This document shows positions 1 to 10,165 of a stretch of 64,000 nucleotides of DNA, piece after piece. The notes below the pieces were generated by a model. The model ran no database searches, was not told the DNA's origin, and worked only from the letters and a program-made list of their open reading frames with translations. This DNA comes from Riptortus pedestris (taxonomy: Eukaryota > Arthropoda > Insecta > Hemiptera > Alydidae), in the NCBI GenBank assembly GCA_019009955.1, contig CM032230.1, forward strand, positions 9,597,501 through 9,661,500, in the 5' to 3' direction. Both the position numbers and the translations under genes were made by a program. Position 1 is the first letter of the stretch. Each line of letters opens with the position of its first letter.

Positions 1-190
1 GAAGTTTCACCTTCCTTTATGGCTTTCGTAAGACTTTTGCTTTCACTTACCTCATTTAGAACTTCCATGTTAATTTTTCTTATCGAGTCCAACTTGTTCT
101 AGTGATCCTACGCCAGGTCCACATTTCCATAGCTTCCATTCTATTCACATCCCTTTGCTCCATTCTGTGGAGACTCCAATTTAGTGAGTA
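1..190 (-). pseudogene. Non-LTR retrotransposon RT-downstream fragment (edge of window)
   Basis: Read on the minus strand, the sequence gives WSLHRMEQRDVNRMEAMEMW, then WTWRRITRTSWT, then after a frame break EVLNEVSESKSLTKAIKEG. This order is the conserved block just after the reverse transcriptase in a widespread LINE clade, where the family form is close to ETWTLRK..., then FEMWCWRRMLRISWT, then NEEVLRR. A stop codon and a frame shift between the blocks show that it is dead. It is cut by the window edge, so more of the element may lie to the left. The fragment at 3818-4200 covers the part that would come directly before it and is probably the same LINE type. The clade is inferred from motif memory, not from a search. 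Confidence 0.7.
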
Positions 191-224
191 ATTCCACCTG
201 ACGGTCTCCTCGGTATGAGTTTTA

Positions 225-330
225 TTTTTTGTCATTATGAGGCCTGTCAGCTTACTAGAGACAGCTCATTCCAAGTCCTTCTTGGTTAACGGGGATTTTA
301 ACTCGAGCTGATCAGTCTCAAAGTAAATCT
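225..330. repeat. Dispersed repeat, inverted partner of 10490-10640
   Basis: The stretch containing AGGCCTGTCAGCTTACTAGA is matched on the opposite strand near 10555-10600, and a second block around GGTTAAC/CTCGAG is matched near 10520-10550. Order and spacing are kept. I do not recognise the family. It lies directly next to the LINE fragment at 1-190 and could be another part of a mobile element. Confidence 0.5.
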
Positions 331-444
331 TTCATCATAGGCATCTCTGAAGGGCGGCTAAAAATTTAAAAAGTCTTCAATGCCCTTCGTTAATAGATAG
401 CCAAACTTAGACCAAGTAGTTTTGATAAACCAAATAGTTTATCA

Positions 445-933
445 AAAAAGTACGTCACGCAGGGGCTGCATTAACTAAGCAGATTTCCCATGCGCGCAAT
501 GTATTTATCTCAAAACTAAAACTTTCAATGAGAACAATATTTGGTATTTAAGCTTCAAATAAAGTGATTCATAACATACTGGAATATTGTTAATATGGGA
601 TGTGTAGGAGTGGGGCTTTACTAAAGACCAAAAAATAAAAAGTGCAAATATCTCAGTTATTACTCAAGATAGTGAAAAAATGTACATAAAATATTTATAG
701 AACATTACATTTGCAATAAGATTGGTTCTATACAATTTTTCGATTCGACGCATAATAACGGAGATATTAAGAATTTTCGAAATTCTCCCCCTCTAAACCC
801 CCCCCTCCCCCTGGTCCGATTTCAGCCGTTAACGAACTTGATCTTTCTTTTTGTATAAAACGATTATATATCAAGTTTGGTAACGATAAGACGAAAATTG
901 CGACCGCTAGAGCGGTAACAACAAATATGTATA

Positions 934-980
<47 letters not shown>

Positions 981-1104
981 TTTTGAACGGACCTCATTTT
1001 CGTCATCTCCAGGTTACGATCAATGGGCATTTGATGAAAAATTTCGAAAATCGCGTCATGAGTACAACCTCAATAGCTGATTTCCCTCAAGGGAAATCTG
1101 CTAA
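445..1104 (+). mobile_element. DINE/Helentron-like element, subfamily B copy
   Basis: This is a complete copy. It starts at an A-run followed by GTACGTCACGCAGG, has the subterminal AAGCAGATTTCCC, and ends in TTTCCCTCAAGGGAAA followed by TCTGCTAA. A (TA)n tract lies at about 935-977. It lacks the block of subfamily A reading acgagagccgaacagttacg. In its place it has the subfamily B segment with GAACAATATTTGGTATTTA, shared with 44020-44573. The 87-residue frame on the minus strand is only the translated TA tract. Confidence 0.85.
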
Positions 1105-2090
1105 TAATGTGGTGAATCAAAAACATTTACTTAATCAGTTTTGTTGATTTAGAAATGTCAACAAGTATTATTCTATGTTTGACATCCGTATGAAACATTA
1201 GCGAGATAACTTATTATTATTAATAATTTATGAATTCAGAAAACTTTCATTTCTACTATCGAGATTTTAACTTAAACCTCTAATACCACTCAAATTTTCA
1301 TGGCTTGTTTATGTTTTAATCCATGTTTACTAGGTTTAAAAAGAAAAGATGAAATAAAAAATACCGTCCCTCCTGATGGGTTTGTCTTTATAATATCAGC
1401 TAGCGTTCGATAAGTTTGTAAACAGTCTGAATCATTAAAAGGTTTGTAGGTTTTTCTATTAGAATAAACATTCTAAAATACATAGAGAATTAGTTTCTTT
1501 TTTAAGATAATTATTTATTCAGACGGAACTAGGAAGAAGTTTGCTACTGTATTATTTTTCATTAAATTAACGTTTAATACTTAATTAATCCTGTTCATTT
1601 ACTAAAATATTTTTCAAAACAACATTAGAATTTTATTAATAGGTTCTATGAAATTTATCTTGTTTTGAAATTATTCAACAGTCTTCTTTTTCATGAAAAT
1701 TATAATTTCTTTCAATTTCTTTATTAATGTAACAATAAAACAATTATTTTTATTGAAGGTCGAAATAACTTATATTTGTAAGTTGAATAGTTAAGGAGTT
1801 ATTTATTTATAGAAAAAGAGCGAAAAGGAAATTCAAACTTGATGATTAAATATATAATAATTACCATCATAAGTAACTCAAAACTTGTAATTCAATTTTA
1901 GCAGATATCCCTTCGGGCATCCGCTTAAAATGATATACCAGTTGTTGTTCTATTTTTTTTATTCATACAATAATCGCATTTCGCGACAGGGACGATTTAG
2001 CGACGAATCTGCTATTTAACATATATAACCACTTTACGATATTTACGTACGTATGCTCATTTCTGCAAATATTTTCAGTACTGTCCTACA
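1105..2090. other. A+T-rich spacer
   Basis: No gene is seen. A short degraded element terminus (TTTAGCAGATATCCC) sits near 1901-1932. Confidence 0.5.
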
Positions 2091-2294
2091 TTATAATTTT
2101 TTGAAAACGTTGTTATGTTTCAAGTAATATAATACGAGGTCTATATACTGGCTACAGTCATGTAGTAATTCAGTCAAAGTGTATGGTAGGTCTATGTGAG
2201 TCTTTAGGTAGCAGTCAGTCAGTATATGTTTTATAGTAAGTCTACAGTTACAGTGTTGGCAGTATGCCAACATATATAGTATATTGGCAGGCAA
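2091..2294 (-). pseudogene. Non-LTR retrotransposon ORF2 C-terminal fragment
   Basis: The minus-strand frame carries CQHCNCRLTIKHILTDC followed by a leucine-rich stretch ending in YYLKHNNVFKKL and a stop. A Cys-X2-Cys followed by (L)T-x-x-H-I-L-x-x-C near the end of ORF2 is typical of Jockey/I-group LINEs, where it lies after the reverse transcriptase or RNase H region. The same block recurs at 35901-36039 and 52180-52323. Only the last ~65 residues survive and no RT domain is attached. This is a 5'-truncated copy and not a host gene. Confidence 0.7.
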
Positions 2295-2329
2295 TACTGG
2301 TATAGTATGTCGTTGTTCTTCTATGCACT

Positions 2330-2456
2330 TTTTCGTATATCAAATACGAACCGAGTCATTCCTACTCCCTTGTTCTCAACCCTTAGTAACCTCCCTCCTC
2401 CCAGCACGTAGGAAATCTGCTTAGTTAACGCAGCCCATGCGTGACGGACGTTATTG
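2330..2456 (-). mobile_element. DINE/Helentron-like 5'-end fragment
   Basis: It contains GGAAATCTGCTTAGTTAACG and the 5' hairpin region ending in GTGACGGACGTT, so only the element's 5' terminus remains, on the minus strand. The 3' half is missing. Confidence 0.7.
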
Positions 2457-2993
2457 AATGACACATTGAGTGAAAAGTGAGGGTAATGTGGATCAGCTTT
2501 CACAAACGTGATTAGGAAAGAATATAATTTAGAATTATTAATCCAATTTTTAACGCTACTTATGGCTCCTATTATTCTCTATTATAAATTATTAGTTCTA
2601 AATGTTTGGATTATTAGTAACTGTGTGTTGTTTTTTTTTTAAACATTTTATTTATTTTTTTAATTCTTTTCGTATCTTAATTGGTCTCCCTCTTCATCCT
2701 TTTCCTTGTCCAGATATTTATATACTTCTTCCTCAGATCCGCTGGTAGATCCTACTCCCTGTAAGTGGCTGCCCACCCAGGATGCCTCGATATATTTATA
2801 GCTCGGTAACGAGGAGTCGTAAAGACATTTCCCCCCCCAATTTAAAATGCAACTGTCAACCTCCGCTCTCAAATTAATGTCTCACTTCCCCCGCTTACTC
2901 ACTGCCAATGTGAAATGAAATTTCTCACTGCTTTCGTACAAAGTACTCAGGATAAATGCAGATAGAACAAATGTGTTGGTAATAGAGAAGAAA
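2457..2993. other. Spacer without recognised feature
   Basis: Mixed A+T-rich sequence. Short frames here do not resemble proteins I know. Confidence 0.4.
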
Positions 2994-3772
2994 AAAAAAA
3001 GTTCGCCACGCAGGGGCTGCGTAAACTAAGCAGATTTCCCAAGTGAAGTTTTACAATAGAGAAATCTGCATACTGGTAACAAACACAAAACCACCGTAAG
3101 TAAATACAAACGGTAATGAGAAATATTTCAGTTAATTTTAATAAATTCCCAACGGAAACGGCTTCTGAATTGTAAGAATAATTTATATTTTAATAACTCA
3201 AATTTTAGTAGCCCAAGAACTAAAGAAGGGGGGGGGGAGAGCAGAAAGTATTTGCATAAATCTCTCAAAGTAAAAACAGAAATGACAGGTAAGGCCAGGA
3301 GAAGCTTCCACCAGAGCCGAACAGTTACAGAAACGGCCGAACTAATTCGAACAATACCCGACCACTTGTCCCACACACTTAATAAATAATCTCGGTTAAT
3401 AATCAAGATAGAGAATAAATGTATATAACAATATTTATAGTAAATTTAATTTGCAATATGATTGGTTCTATACAATTTTCGATCCGATGCATAATAACGG
3501 AGATATTTCGAATTTTTGAACCCCCTCCCCTTTAACCCCCCCTCCCTCATGTCCGATTTCAACCATTAACGAACTTGATCTGTCTTTTTACATAAAACGG
3601 TTAAATATCGAGTTTCGTAACGATCAAACAAAAATTGCGACCGCTAGAGCGTTAACGGACCTCATTTTCGTCATCTCCTAGGTAGGATAGATGGACATTT
3701 GAAGAAAATTTTCGAAAATCGCGTCATGAGTACGACCTCAATAGCTGATTTCCCTTAAGGGTAATCTGCTAA
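2994..3772 (+). mobile_element. DINE/Helentron-like element, subfamily A, long form
   Basis: The 5' end follows a run of at least ten A and reads GTTCGCCACGCAGGGGCTGC. The 3' end is CCCTTAAGGG then TAATCTGCTAA. Compared with most A copies it carries an extra block with a G-run near 3228-3237 and GGTAAGGCCAGGAGAAGC. That block is shared with the minus-strand copies at 17036-17822 and 41369-42098. It has no TA tract: the segment between the GCGACCGCTAGAGCGTTAAC motif and the downstream ACCTCATTTTCGTCATCTCC motif is deleted. Confidence 0.85.
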
Positions 3773-3817
3773 CAAAAAGAAATATAAATATTAGAATCGG
3801 ACACACTAATCTTGCGA

Positions 3818-4200
3818 AAGTGAAAGATTGTTGTTTTCTTGGAAGTATCAGCACTGAAGCCAATGATAGTAGTGCTGAAGTTGATAGAAGGATACTCGCT
3901 AAACAAGCCTTCCAACCCAAAACGGATATATTAACTAATAATCATATAAGAATGGATACTAAACAAATCATTGCTAAGTCTTTCGTATCGCGTCACCATA
4001 TGAGCTATCATAAGGCACTCCGATCATCATAATTGTATTCGAAGATCAGGTCCTTGGGTATAGGGAAAGAGGAAGGCCTAGGAAATCATTTTTCGGGGTC
4101 ATCAAAAATCTTATCGATATAAGTAGGTGTAGTAAGTAATATGATCTACAGTAGCAGCTACAGTAAACGGGGAAACTAGATCATAATGCCGCCCCGAGTG
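3818..4200 (+). pseudogene. Non-LTR retrotransposon RT C-terminal fragment
   Basis: The frame begins CCFLGSISTEANDSSAEVDR and continues through ILAKQAF and LTNNHIRMDTKQIIAKSFV. This matches the general pattern FKYLGS-I-..-DG-..-EI-..-RI-..-AK-AF-..-L-..-FVK-..-V found after the catalytic core of RTE/CR1-like LINEs. After a frame shift near 4060, ERGRPRKSFFGVIKNL follows, which matches the GRPRKRW-x-D-x-I-x-x-DL tail block of these elements. The frame shifts and stops show decay. The middle part (the WCWRR block) is deleted here but is present at 1-190. Confidence 0.75.
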
Positions 4201-4631
4201 TTTCAGTATAATTCTAATCAATAAGTGAAAAGTCAAACAATCAGGCATTTCACAAAGAGTAGGTTTGGGATCGTAAATGTCATTTATTATGACATTGAAA
4301 ACGAAAAGCGTCCTACAAATTTTGCTGCTGTAAGTAAAATTTCAAACCATGTATAGCAAGTCTTGTTTACAATTCATTTTACGAAGGAAAAAACAAAGAA
4401 TATAAATTCCCATGGCATGGGAAATCTGCTTATTTTAATTAAGGATCTCCTATTTGGCTGACATACTCAATGGAGTAATCCACGTTACATTGAATAGTAA
4501 AAACAATAATGGCAATATAATACAACCACTATCATAATTTCATAAAATAAAAATAATCAAATGAAACAGCATTTTACCAATATCTTATTTCCAGTATGTC
4601 TCATGGCATTTCTTAGATTATTGCTAATATA
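4201..4631. other. Spacer with small element remnant
   Basis: There is a short palindrome (CCCATGGCATGGG) followed by AAATCTGCTTA near 4410-4435, probably a remnant of a Helentron-like subterminal repeat. Nothing else is recognised. Confidence 0.4.
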
Positions 4632-4649
4632 TGATGTTCAGTCGTCAGT

Positions 4650-4955
4650 TTGAATTTTAAACTTCCCGCGCTCGCAGTGTTCATAGACCCGCCACACACA
4701 CATGCATATCGCCAAGGCCGTGGCTACAGCGGAAAACCACATGCAGTTCAAGAAGGCATCGGCCAACAACAAGGATACAGTCAGTTGCTCTCAGACGTTG
4801 GGGTCGTTCATACGGCCAGAGGGGCCTCCCTCCCCTACAGATCACCGCTTCGCTTCATAGATAACCGCTTCACAGATAACCGCTTCATAGAGAACCGCTT
4901 CATCGACAACCGCAGTTGGAAGTCACCCGTGATAGTCTATGTTTACCTCTACTAG
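4650..4955 (+). CDS. Unrecognised 101-residue frame inside the LTR, with pentapeptide repeat
   Basis: The frame opens at a non-ATG codon in the original reading, so a real start is doubtful. Its C-terminal half contains four in-frame five-residue repeats of the form RF(I/T)(D/E)N, encoded by a 15-bp tandem repeat at about 4851-4913. The N-terminal half reads HTHAYRQGRGYSG. I do not recognise a family. The simplest reading is a minisatellite inside a BEL/Pao LTR that happens to be open. A translated product is possible but unsupported. Confidence 0.15.
   Translation: MNFKLPALAVFIDPPHTHAYRQGRGYSGKPHAVQEGIGQQQGYSQLLSDVGVVHTARGASLPYRSPLRFIDNRFTDNRFIENRFIDNRSWKSPVIVYVYLY
4847..4915 (+). repeat. 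15-bp minisatellite, about 4.5 copies
   Basis: The unit is CGCTTCATAGATAAC with a few substitutions per copy, and the copies are head to tail. Confidence 0.85.
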
Positions 4956-5444
4956 AGTCAACAGGTTCATTTTGCTCCCGCCTTTCTTCTTCTCTGCCAC
5001 GTGCCCATCCAGATTTATCACCGCAACAAGACTTCATCATCTCTAGGAAGTGCATGATTCCTGCTATTAACAACTTAATAATGCTAGCATTATGAGCGCA
5101 AGTATCGCATGAGTACTCATATATATTATAAGACCCACCGCTAATTTTGTATGTATAGTTATGGCCGCCATATTATTTCATAAAGTTTGTGTACTGCTTA
5201 AATTTCATTTCTTTATTTTCTTATTATACTTAACTATTCAATATACCTAATTCTTAAGAGAACTCACATAGTTGTTTTGTTTTCTTTATTTATCTTTTTC
5301 CCTCATCTCTCCAGGAGAAATAACAAATGGTTCAGTCTAAATTCTCTCCCAACTCTTGCCTTTAACACAAGCTTTCCGCCATTACATTTTGGTGCCGACA
5401 TTTTCTATTATTACCGCTAAAGCTTACCGCACGCCCCTACATTT

Positions 5445-5462
5445 TGGTGCCGAAACCCGGGA
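5445..5462 (+). promoter_or_regulatory. BEL/Pao primer binding site, tRNA-Phe type
   Basis: TGGTGCCGAAACCCGGGA is the exact complement of the 3' end of a metazoan tRNA-Phe(GAA), including CCA and the acceptor strand. A partial second copy, TGGTGCCGA, lies 55 bp upstream at 5390-5398, so the LTR end region has been partly duplicated. Confidence 0.85.
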
Positions 5463-5965
5463 CTAAAAAGCTTCCCCGCCCCTACATATGAAAAAAATTA
5501 TTGTATACTATCTGTGTAACTCGTGTACAATTGTGAAAGCATCATTCAAAATCACAACTTCATGGAAAGTAATCCTGTAAAACTATGCCACAAAAATGAT
5601 ATCCAGTAAGTCCATTCCTTAAAGATTTTGGAATATTTTTGTTTTCGAGAGATGACTTAGTATGTTGGGTCTCCGAATTCATTTTTTTATGAAGTAAATT
5701 GATAATATGATATAAATTGCTGCAAATGAAACTAATACACACGGTCATATTGTTTGAAACCCCATTAATATTTCGTAAATGCATGTAAACTTAAGTGGAC
5801 AATGTCTTCCACATACTTTGGTATTTAGGTATTGTACTTTCGAAAATCTCAGCTATTGCTCATTACCAAAAATAATAAAAAGAGAAAAACATATTTTCAA
5901 TTTGCATATCTGGTAAAGAATACAAAATGTCTAATGAAATTAGGTATCTTCCCCTTCGTTCAGAA
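5463..5965. other. Spacer without recognised feature
   Basis: A+T-rich. The minus-strand 74-residue frame at 5560-5784 has no family resemblance that I can see. Confidence 0.4.
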
Positions 5966-6036
5966 GCATCGGTGGTTCAGTGGTAGAATGCTCGCCTGCC
6001 ACGCGGGCGGCCCGGGTTCGATTCCCGGCCGATGCA
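5966..6036 (+). tRNA. tRNA-Gly-GCC: tRNA-Gly (anticodon GCC)
   Basis: The 71-nt cloverleaf is complete. Acceptor strands are GCATCGG and CCGATGC with discriminator A at 6036. The A box is TGGTTCAGTGG and the B box is GGTTCGATTCC (6015-6025). The anticodon stem CTCGC/GCGGG encloses the loop CTGCCAC with GCC at 5998-6000. The T stem is CCGGG/CCCGG. No intron is present and CCA is not encoded, as expected for a nuclear gene. A run of seven T follows at 6042-6048 as the Pol III stop. The sequence is nearly the same as the well-known animal tRNA-Gly(GCC), so it is very likely functional. It reads GGC and, by wobble, GGU codons. It stands alone among repeats, and no second tRNA is seen in this window. 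Confidence 0.97.
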
Positions 6037-6041
6037 GTTCC

Positions 6042-6048
6042 TTTTTTT
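6042..6048 (+). terminator. RNA polymerase III terminator of tRNA-Gly
   Basis: A T7 run begins six bases after the discriminator base. Confidence 0.9.
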
Positions 6049-6129
6049 CGCTTGATTCCCCCCCCCCCCTTAAACATATAATTAATTTACTACGTAATAA
6101 TGATTGGTAATTACGGAATTTTATAATTA

Positions 6130-6364
6130 CTTAAGACCTTTAAATAAAAAAATGACACTCCACTTCCTTTCCTTTTGGTGTCCTATTAAATCATAGAATA
6201 TATTTAATCACTTGCATATGATTTGTTGATAATGTCTAGTATATTTCTTTGTGAGTTGTTATCGCTTTCTTTATTTGCATCAAAGTTTTAAGCAATGGTG
6301 CTCAGATGCTAAACTTCTTTATATTTACTTTTGTAAATAAAAGGCTTGCGGCTTTTAAAAAAAA

Positions 6365-6412
<48 letters not shown>
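6130..6412 (+). mobile_element. Retroposed 3' end with long poly(A) tail (probable LINE remnant)
   Basis: The stretch ends in GTAAATAAAAGGCTTGCGGC, then TTTT and an A-run of about 50 bases (6361-6411). An AATAAA signal close to a poly(A) tail marks a reverse-transcribed RNA 3' end. The phrase 'ATAAAGGCTTGCGGCTTTT' is reminiscent of LINE 3' ends. No coding part remains, so the left edge is approximate. The 55-base A-rich run could also have grown by slippage. Confidence 0.5.
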
Positions 6413-6420
<8 letters not shown>

Positions 6421-6532
6421 CTCTTACATCTCAATAATGTCTCATTAAAATAGATTATCACCGCCACACTGAACTCAAATAAACTTAGGACAGAAAAGAA
6501 ATGAAACCTTCCTAATTTGCTTTTAATTAAAA

Positions 6533-6727
6533 TAAGGAGGTTATGTTTGTCCTTATCTCACTTCGTAAACTTAGAGACGTGTGTTCGATTCTCACCTGGG
6601 CAGTAGGAATTTATTTAGTGACGAACACATAAAACAAAATCGTTAGTCCCAGCCTGGCTAAAAACAGGAGGTACCTAATAAATTAGCCTTACAATTAGTA
6701 GCACAAAGAGGACGTTAATAAATACCA
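6533..6727 (+). mobile_element. tRNA-derived SINE copy
   Basis: A B box-like GTGTTCGATTCTCAC lies near 6579-6593. The tRNA-unrelated body follows, with TTTATTTAGTGACGAAC and AGTCCCAGCCTGGCTA. The copy ends with GGACGTTAATAAATA. The 5' part of the tRNA-like head is degraded. Confidence 0.75.
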
Positions 6728-7439
6728 AAATAAAATGTGCTTAAGAAAAATGATTTTACTCCTGATAAGACTATGTTCTCTCTTCAAACATGTCGTCCAT
6801 ATCCAACAATATTTTTATGAAACAAATTCGTTTATGTACATTTTATTGAGTATTTGTGGTACAATAGCTTACATTGAAGTACAATTGAAGGCTTACTGAT
6901 GGCCAAAAGTGGCAACAATTCCAGTAATATTTGAGAATATGTACCTAACATTTTAGAAAACAATTTTATCAACTAGAACGTTTATATAACTTTTTCTATC
7001 TGGCGTATAATGACGGACATACTGACCATTTCAATTCCTGTGCCTTGTGGAAACAGTTTAATGGGTTTCAAGACAGAATTTCGAAAATCGCGCCTTGATG
7101 GGCTATCAACACACTTAATCTTTCCCTTGGAAATCGAGACTGCACGTTCACGGGAACGGCCTCCAGATGTAGCCTATAAGATACAACAGCAGTAGACACT
7201 TGCTGGTATATCACTATATGTCACTAGAAATGCATACACCTTTCAGAATGTTTCCAGTGACACAAATCAAGGTGAACGGTGATTTCAGTATATCACTTAT
7301 CTCTTATCCAGACGCTCTCGAGGATGTATTGCGATAAAATTAACTACTATTACAGGCGATAAAGAGATTTATACTGCCGCGTACAAAACGATCGTTCAAG
7401 GAATAAAAAGAGGCAATAAATTTCTAAAACCTTTCCGAG
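6728..7439. other. Spacer without recognised feature
   Basis: No repeat or gene is seen. A 61-codon frame at 7010-7195 has no support beyond being open. Confidence 0.4.
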
Positions 7440-7775
7440 GTTGCTGTCAGTGATTTCCTTGTGGTGTCATGAGTTCGCCTTTCTCTCCCGTTGACAACGA
7501 CGATAGGAATATATATATAAGCACAAATGACCGTTCGTCCTTGCCCCGGGTATCTGGGGGGAAATTAAAGCCGCCGTGGAACGTGATATACCGAGTCGTG
7601 TTTACCTCGGGCATGCCATTTCCTATTGTAGTCATTTTGCAAGCCCTAGACAAAGCCATTGTTTCACAAAGGAATTCCATCAGAAAACCACTAAAGTCAA
7701 CATTGAAAATCGGTCAGGGTAGAATAGTAGAGAGAACTGGTTTCACTATTCGAGCAATGCTCACATGTTAAAATG
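7440..7775. other. Non-repetitive island, possible regulatory element
   Basis: Base composition is balanced and no family repeat is present. It is open on both strands (plus 7469-7771, minus 7447-7680). Double openness without protein resemblance suggests low stop density from higher G+C and not a gene. A TATATATAAG box lies near 7511-7520. Conservation in related species would decide between enhancer and exon. Confidence 0.3.
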
Positions 7776-8361
7776 TTATTTAAGGAATTATGTAAATAAG
7801 TTTTTTTTTTATTTTTGCGTTCCGCTCTTACAGTGAAGTTTCAAGTATTATTTACACAGGGTTCTTTGAAAAGGAAAATGTAAGGATAATTAAAAGCCCA
7901 AGCCAACCAATTTATGCTGCTCAAAGCGTGACGAACTTACTATTTTATTGAACAACTATATGGCGATGGAAAATACTGAAAAAAATCTCGGCCTCTCAAA
8001 TGATGAAGTAGCGTAATATAATTCAAGACTCCAACTTCCCAAACGATTTTATTAAGTCAGTATCTAAAACACCAACTTCTCAAATATATTTTAGGAATTC
8101 TAAACAAAATGTGATTCTGCTGAAAAGGTTTTTGATTTTTTTTTTAGTTGATGGAAGACAAACTTGGTACATTGAAGAACTTAGTTAAGACAGACTCTTA
8201 CTTCAGCGGTACATTTCTTGTTGGATCTTCCTGGTTCTTCTAATTATAGTTTCAGCAATTCTTTCCTAAAGCCAGGGAGCCTCTTGGTTTATTTTGGTGG
8301 TCCTCCGGAATCAATACATAATCAAGAAAAGAGCATTCGAGATTTTCAGAGACAGACAACT
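7776..8361. other. Spacer without recognised feature
   Basis: A+T-rich with homopolymer T and A runs. No gene is seen. Confidence 0.4.
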
Positions 8362-8799
8362 AAACGAGTTATCTAGTCGCGGCTGGCGAAACTACCGCTG
8401 AACCATAGAACCGTATCTTCGAACGGGTTAGGTGGCCACGGTTGATGATGTTCTGTCGCTGGAGCATAGAACTAGATCTCCGAACGAGTTACCTATCCGC
8501 GACTGACGAAACTCTACCGCTGATCCATAGAACCGTATCTTGGAACGGGTTAGCTGGCCACGGTTAGATGGAATTCTGCCATTGCAGCATAAAACCAGAT
8601 CTTCGAAGGAGTTAAATAGACGAGACTGGCGGCCCTCTACAGTTGGAGTAGAACCGTAACTTGGAACGGGTTAGCTTGCCATAGTTGATGGTATTGGAGC
8701 CTAGAATCAGATCTCCGATCGAGTTACCTAGTCTGGACTGAGACTCACTACAGCTGGCGTAGAAGAACCGTGACTTGGAACGAGTTAACTAGCCATATG
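8362..8799. repeat. Alternating two-type tandem repeat (~60-bp monomers, ~121-bp dimer)
   Basis: Seven full monomers and a partial eighth follow head to tail. Odd monomers open with AACGAGTTA and carry GCGACTG-like sequence. Even monomers open with AACGGGTTAGCTGGCCACGG. Every monomer ends in a version of ATAGAACCGTATCTTCG. The regular alternation means the current array grew by duplication of a dimer, as in higher-order satellite repeats. Monomers differ by perhaps 15-30 percent, so the array is not recent. Confidence 0.85.
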
Positions 8800-9929
8800 C
8801 TCAATTCTAGCCACCCATGACCGTCCATTTACGAAGAAACATACTAGAAGAATTTCAATCGCCATCCATAATCATTTACTTCAACAGCCACCTACTCCAT
8901 TATGTCTCGTATTTTCTTTTTTATCCCTCCCAACACCATTTCAATACGGGTCTCTAGAAATGATATATTTAGTAGGAGCTATTACTTGGAGACCTAAGGC
9001 TACGCACGGGCCATACTTTCCAGCACCTCGTAGGAAATAGATTACAGACAGCACAACTGGCTGGTAGTTGTTTGGCCCCGCCCACCCCGAAAAGCGGTAC
9101 ACCACACCACTCACCGACGGCACAAACAGACTTCAAAAGGAGGCGCTATCTAACAAAAACCGCCGTAAAAAATAATTCCCAGTCCCTTTGTACGGACCGC
9201 AACGCCGCCTCGGACCAGCAATTACACTCACTCTCCGAGCCCTGCCCGGTTAAACTACACTAAATTATACTGCCTCCCAGCTCAAATATACAGTTCGGGT
9301 CTTTCCGTCGAATGTACTATTTCTGGAAACCACGTGTACTTTTATAAACATTTAAACGCACAGGAAGGTTATGAGAAACTACAACCAAATCATAGTGTCG
9401 ATAGGTTTCCCATAAGGAAAACTGAAGTCTCACTTCTCCGTTTTCCCACGGTCAATGTTTGTGCTCTAAAATTACTAGTTACTGCATGTTTCTAACGGCA
9501 CAGACGGAGACAACGAAAGCTCATTTATATAAACAATTAGACTGATGACTTCTCCATTTTTGCATAGGTGATTTCTTCAAGAGAAATCTACAAAGAAATA
9601 ATAATAAATTATGAAATAAGAAAGTCTAAGTAGATATTAATCTTTTATCCCAGGATTTCACTTCATACATTCATATGAATGCGCCAAGCGACAACGTTAA
9701 GTGCGACCACAGAAAAAGTGCATACATACATAGCAAGCTGAGGATCTTAACTCACCATATATTATGTATTCCTCTCGAATACACCTACCTACGAAAAGCC
9801 TTTGCAAAAAGAAATTGAAATGCAAGCTTTATGTTTCTCTAAAGTGAATAAGAAGAATATATGTGAAGTGATCTCATCAACAGCTTATTTTTACTTAATT
9901 TACATGACTAGGAGTGGGAGACTACTGAG
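8800..9929. other. Spacer; G+C-richer block at 8990-9270
   Basis: The block around GGCCCCGCCCACC (9074-9086) is richer in C than its surroundings but holds no recognisable gene. A short degraded element palindrome lies near 9570-9590. Confidence 0.35.
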
Positions 9930-10163
9930 GGTTGAAAATTAAAAAAACAAAATGCAAGTATCTTGCTCAATATTAGTCATAGTAAAAAAAACTTGATATT
10001 GTAAGATTAATGGAATATTTAATTTACAACAAGATTAATTCTGTACGTTGAATCTATATATGGTTAGAGTGTTTCATGTTCGTCATGTCTTGGGTAGGAT
10101 CGATGAAAATTTGAGGAAATGTTTCGATAGTTTGATCATAGCTGATATCCCTCATGGAAACTG
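9930..10163 (+). mobile_element. Degraded DINE/Helentron-like 3' half
   Basis: It retains AGGAGTGGGAGACTACTGA, the phrase GGGTAGGATCGATG and a damaged 3' palindrome (GATATCCCTCATGGAAA). The 5' terminus and TA tract are gone. Confidence 0.6.
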
Positions 10164-10165
10164 GT

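Larger units (their letters stand above)
4632..5443 (+). mobile_element. BEL/Pao-type LTR (5' LTR or truncated element)
   Basis: The right edge is fixed by the primer binding site at 5445, which follows CTACA. The left edge is put at TGTTCAGTCG because LTRs begin with TG, but this is uncertain. A polypyrimidine-rich tail and AATAAATAACA-like signals precede the edge. No gag or pol follows the primer site and no matching 3' LTR is seen in the window, so this is a truncated element. A 101-residue frame at 4650-4955 lies inside the LTR. Confidence 0.55.

Noticed and set aside
767..1030. 87-codon minus-strand frame with an IYIYIY run
   Set aside because: It is a translation of the TA microsatellite inside a Helentron-like element. 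The same holds for 11870-12073 and 27695-27883.
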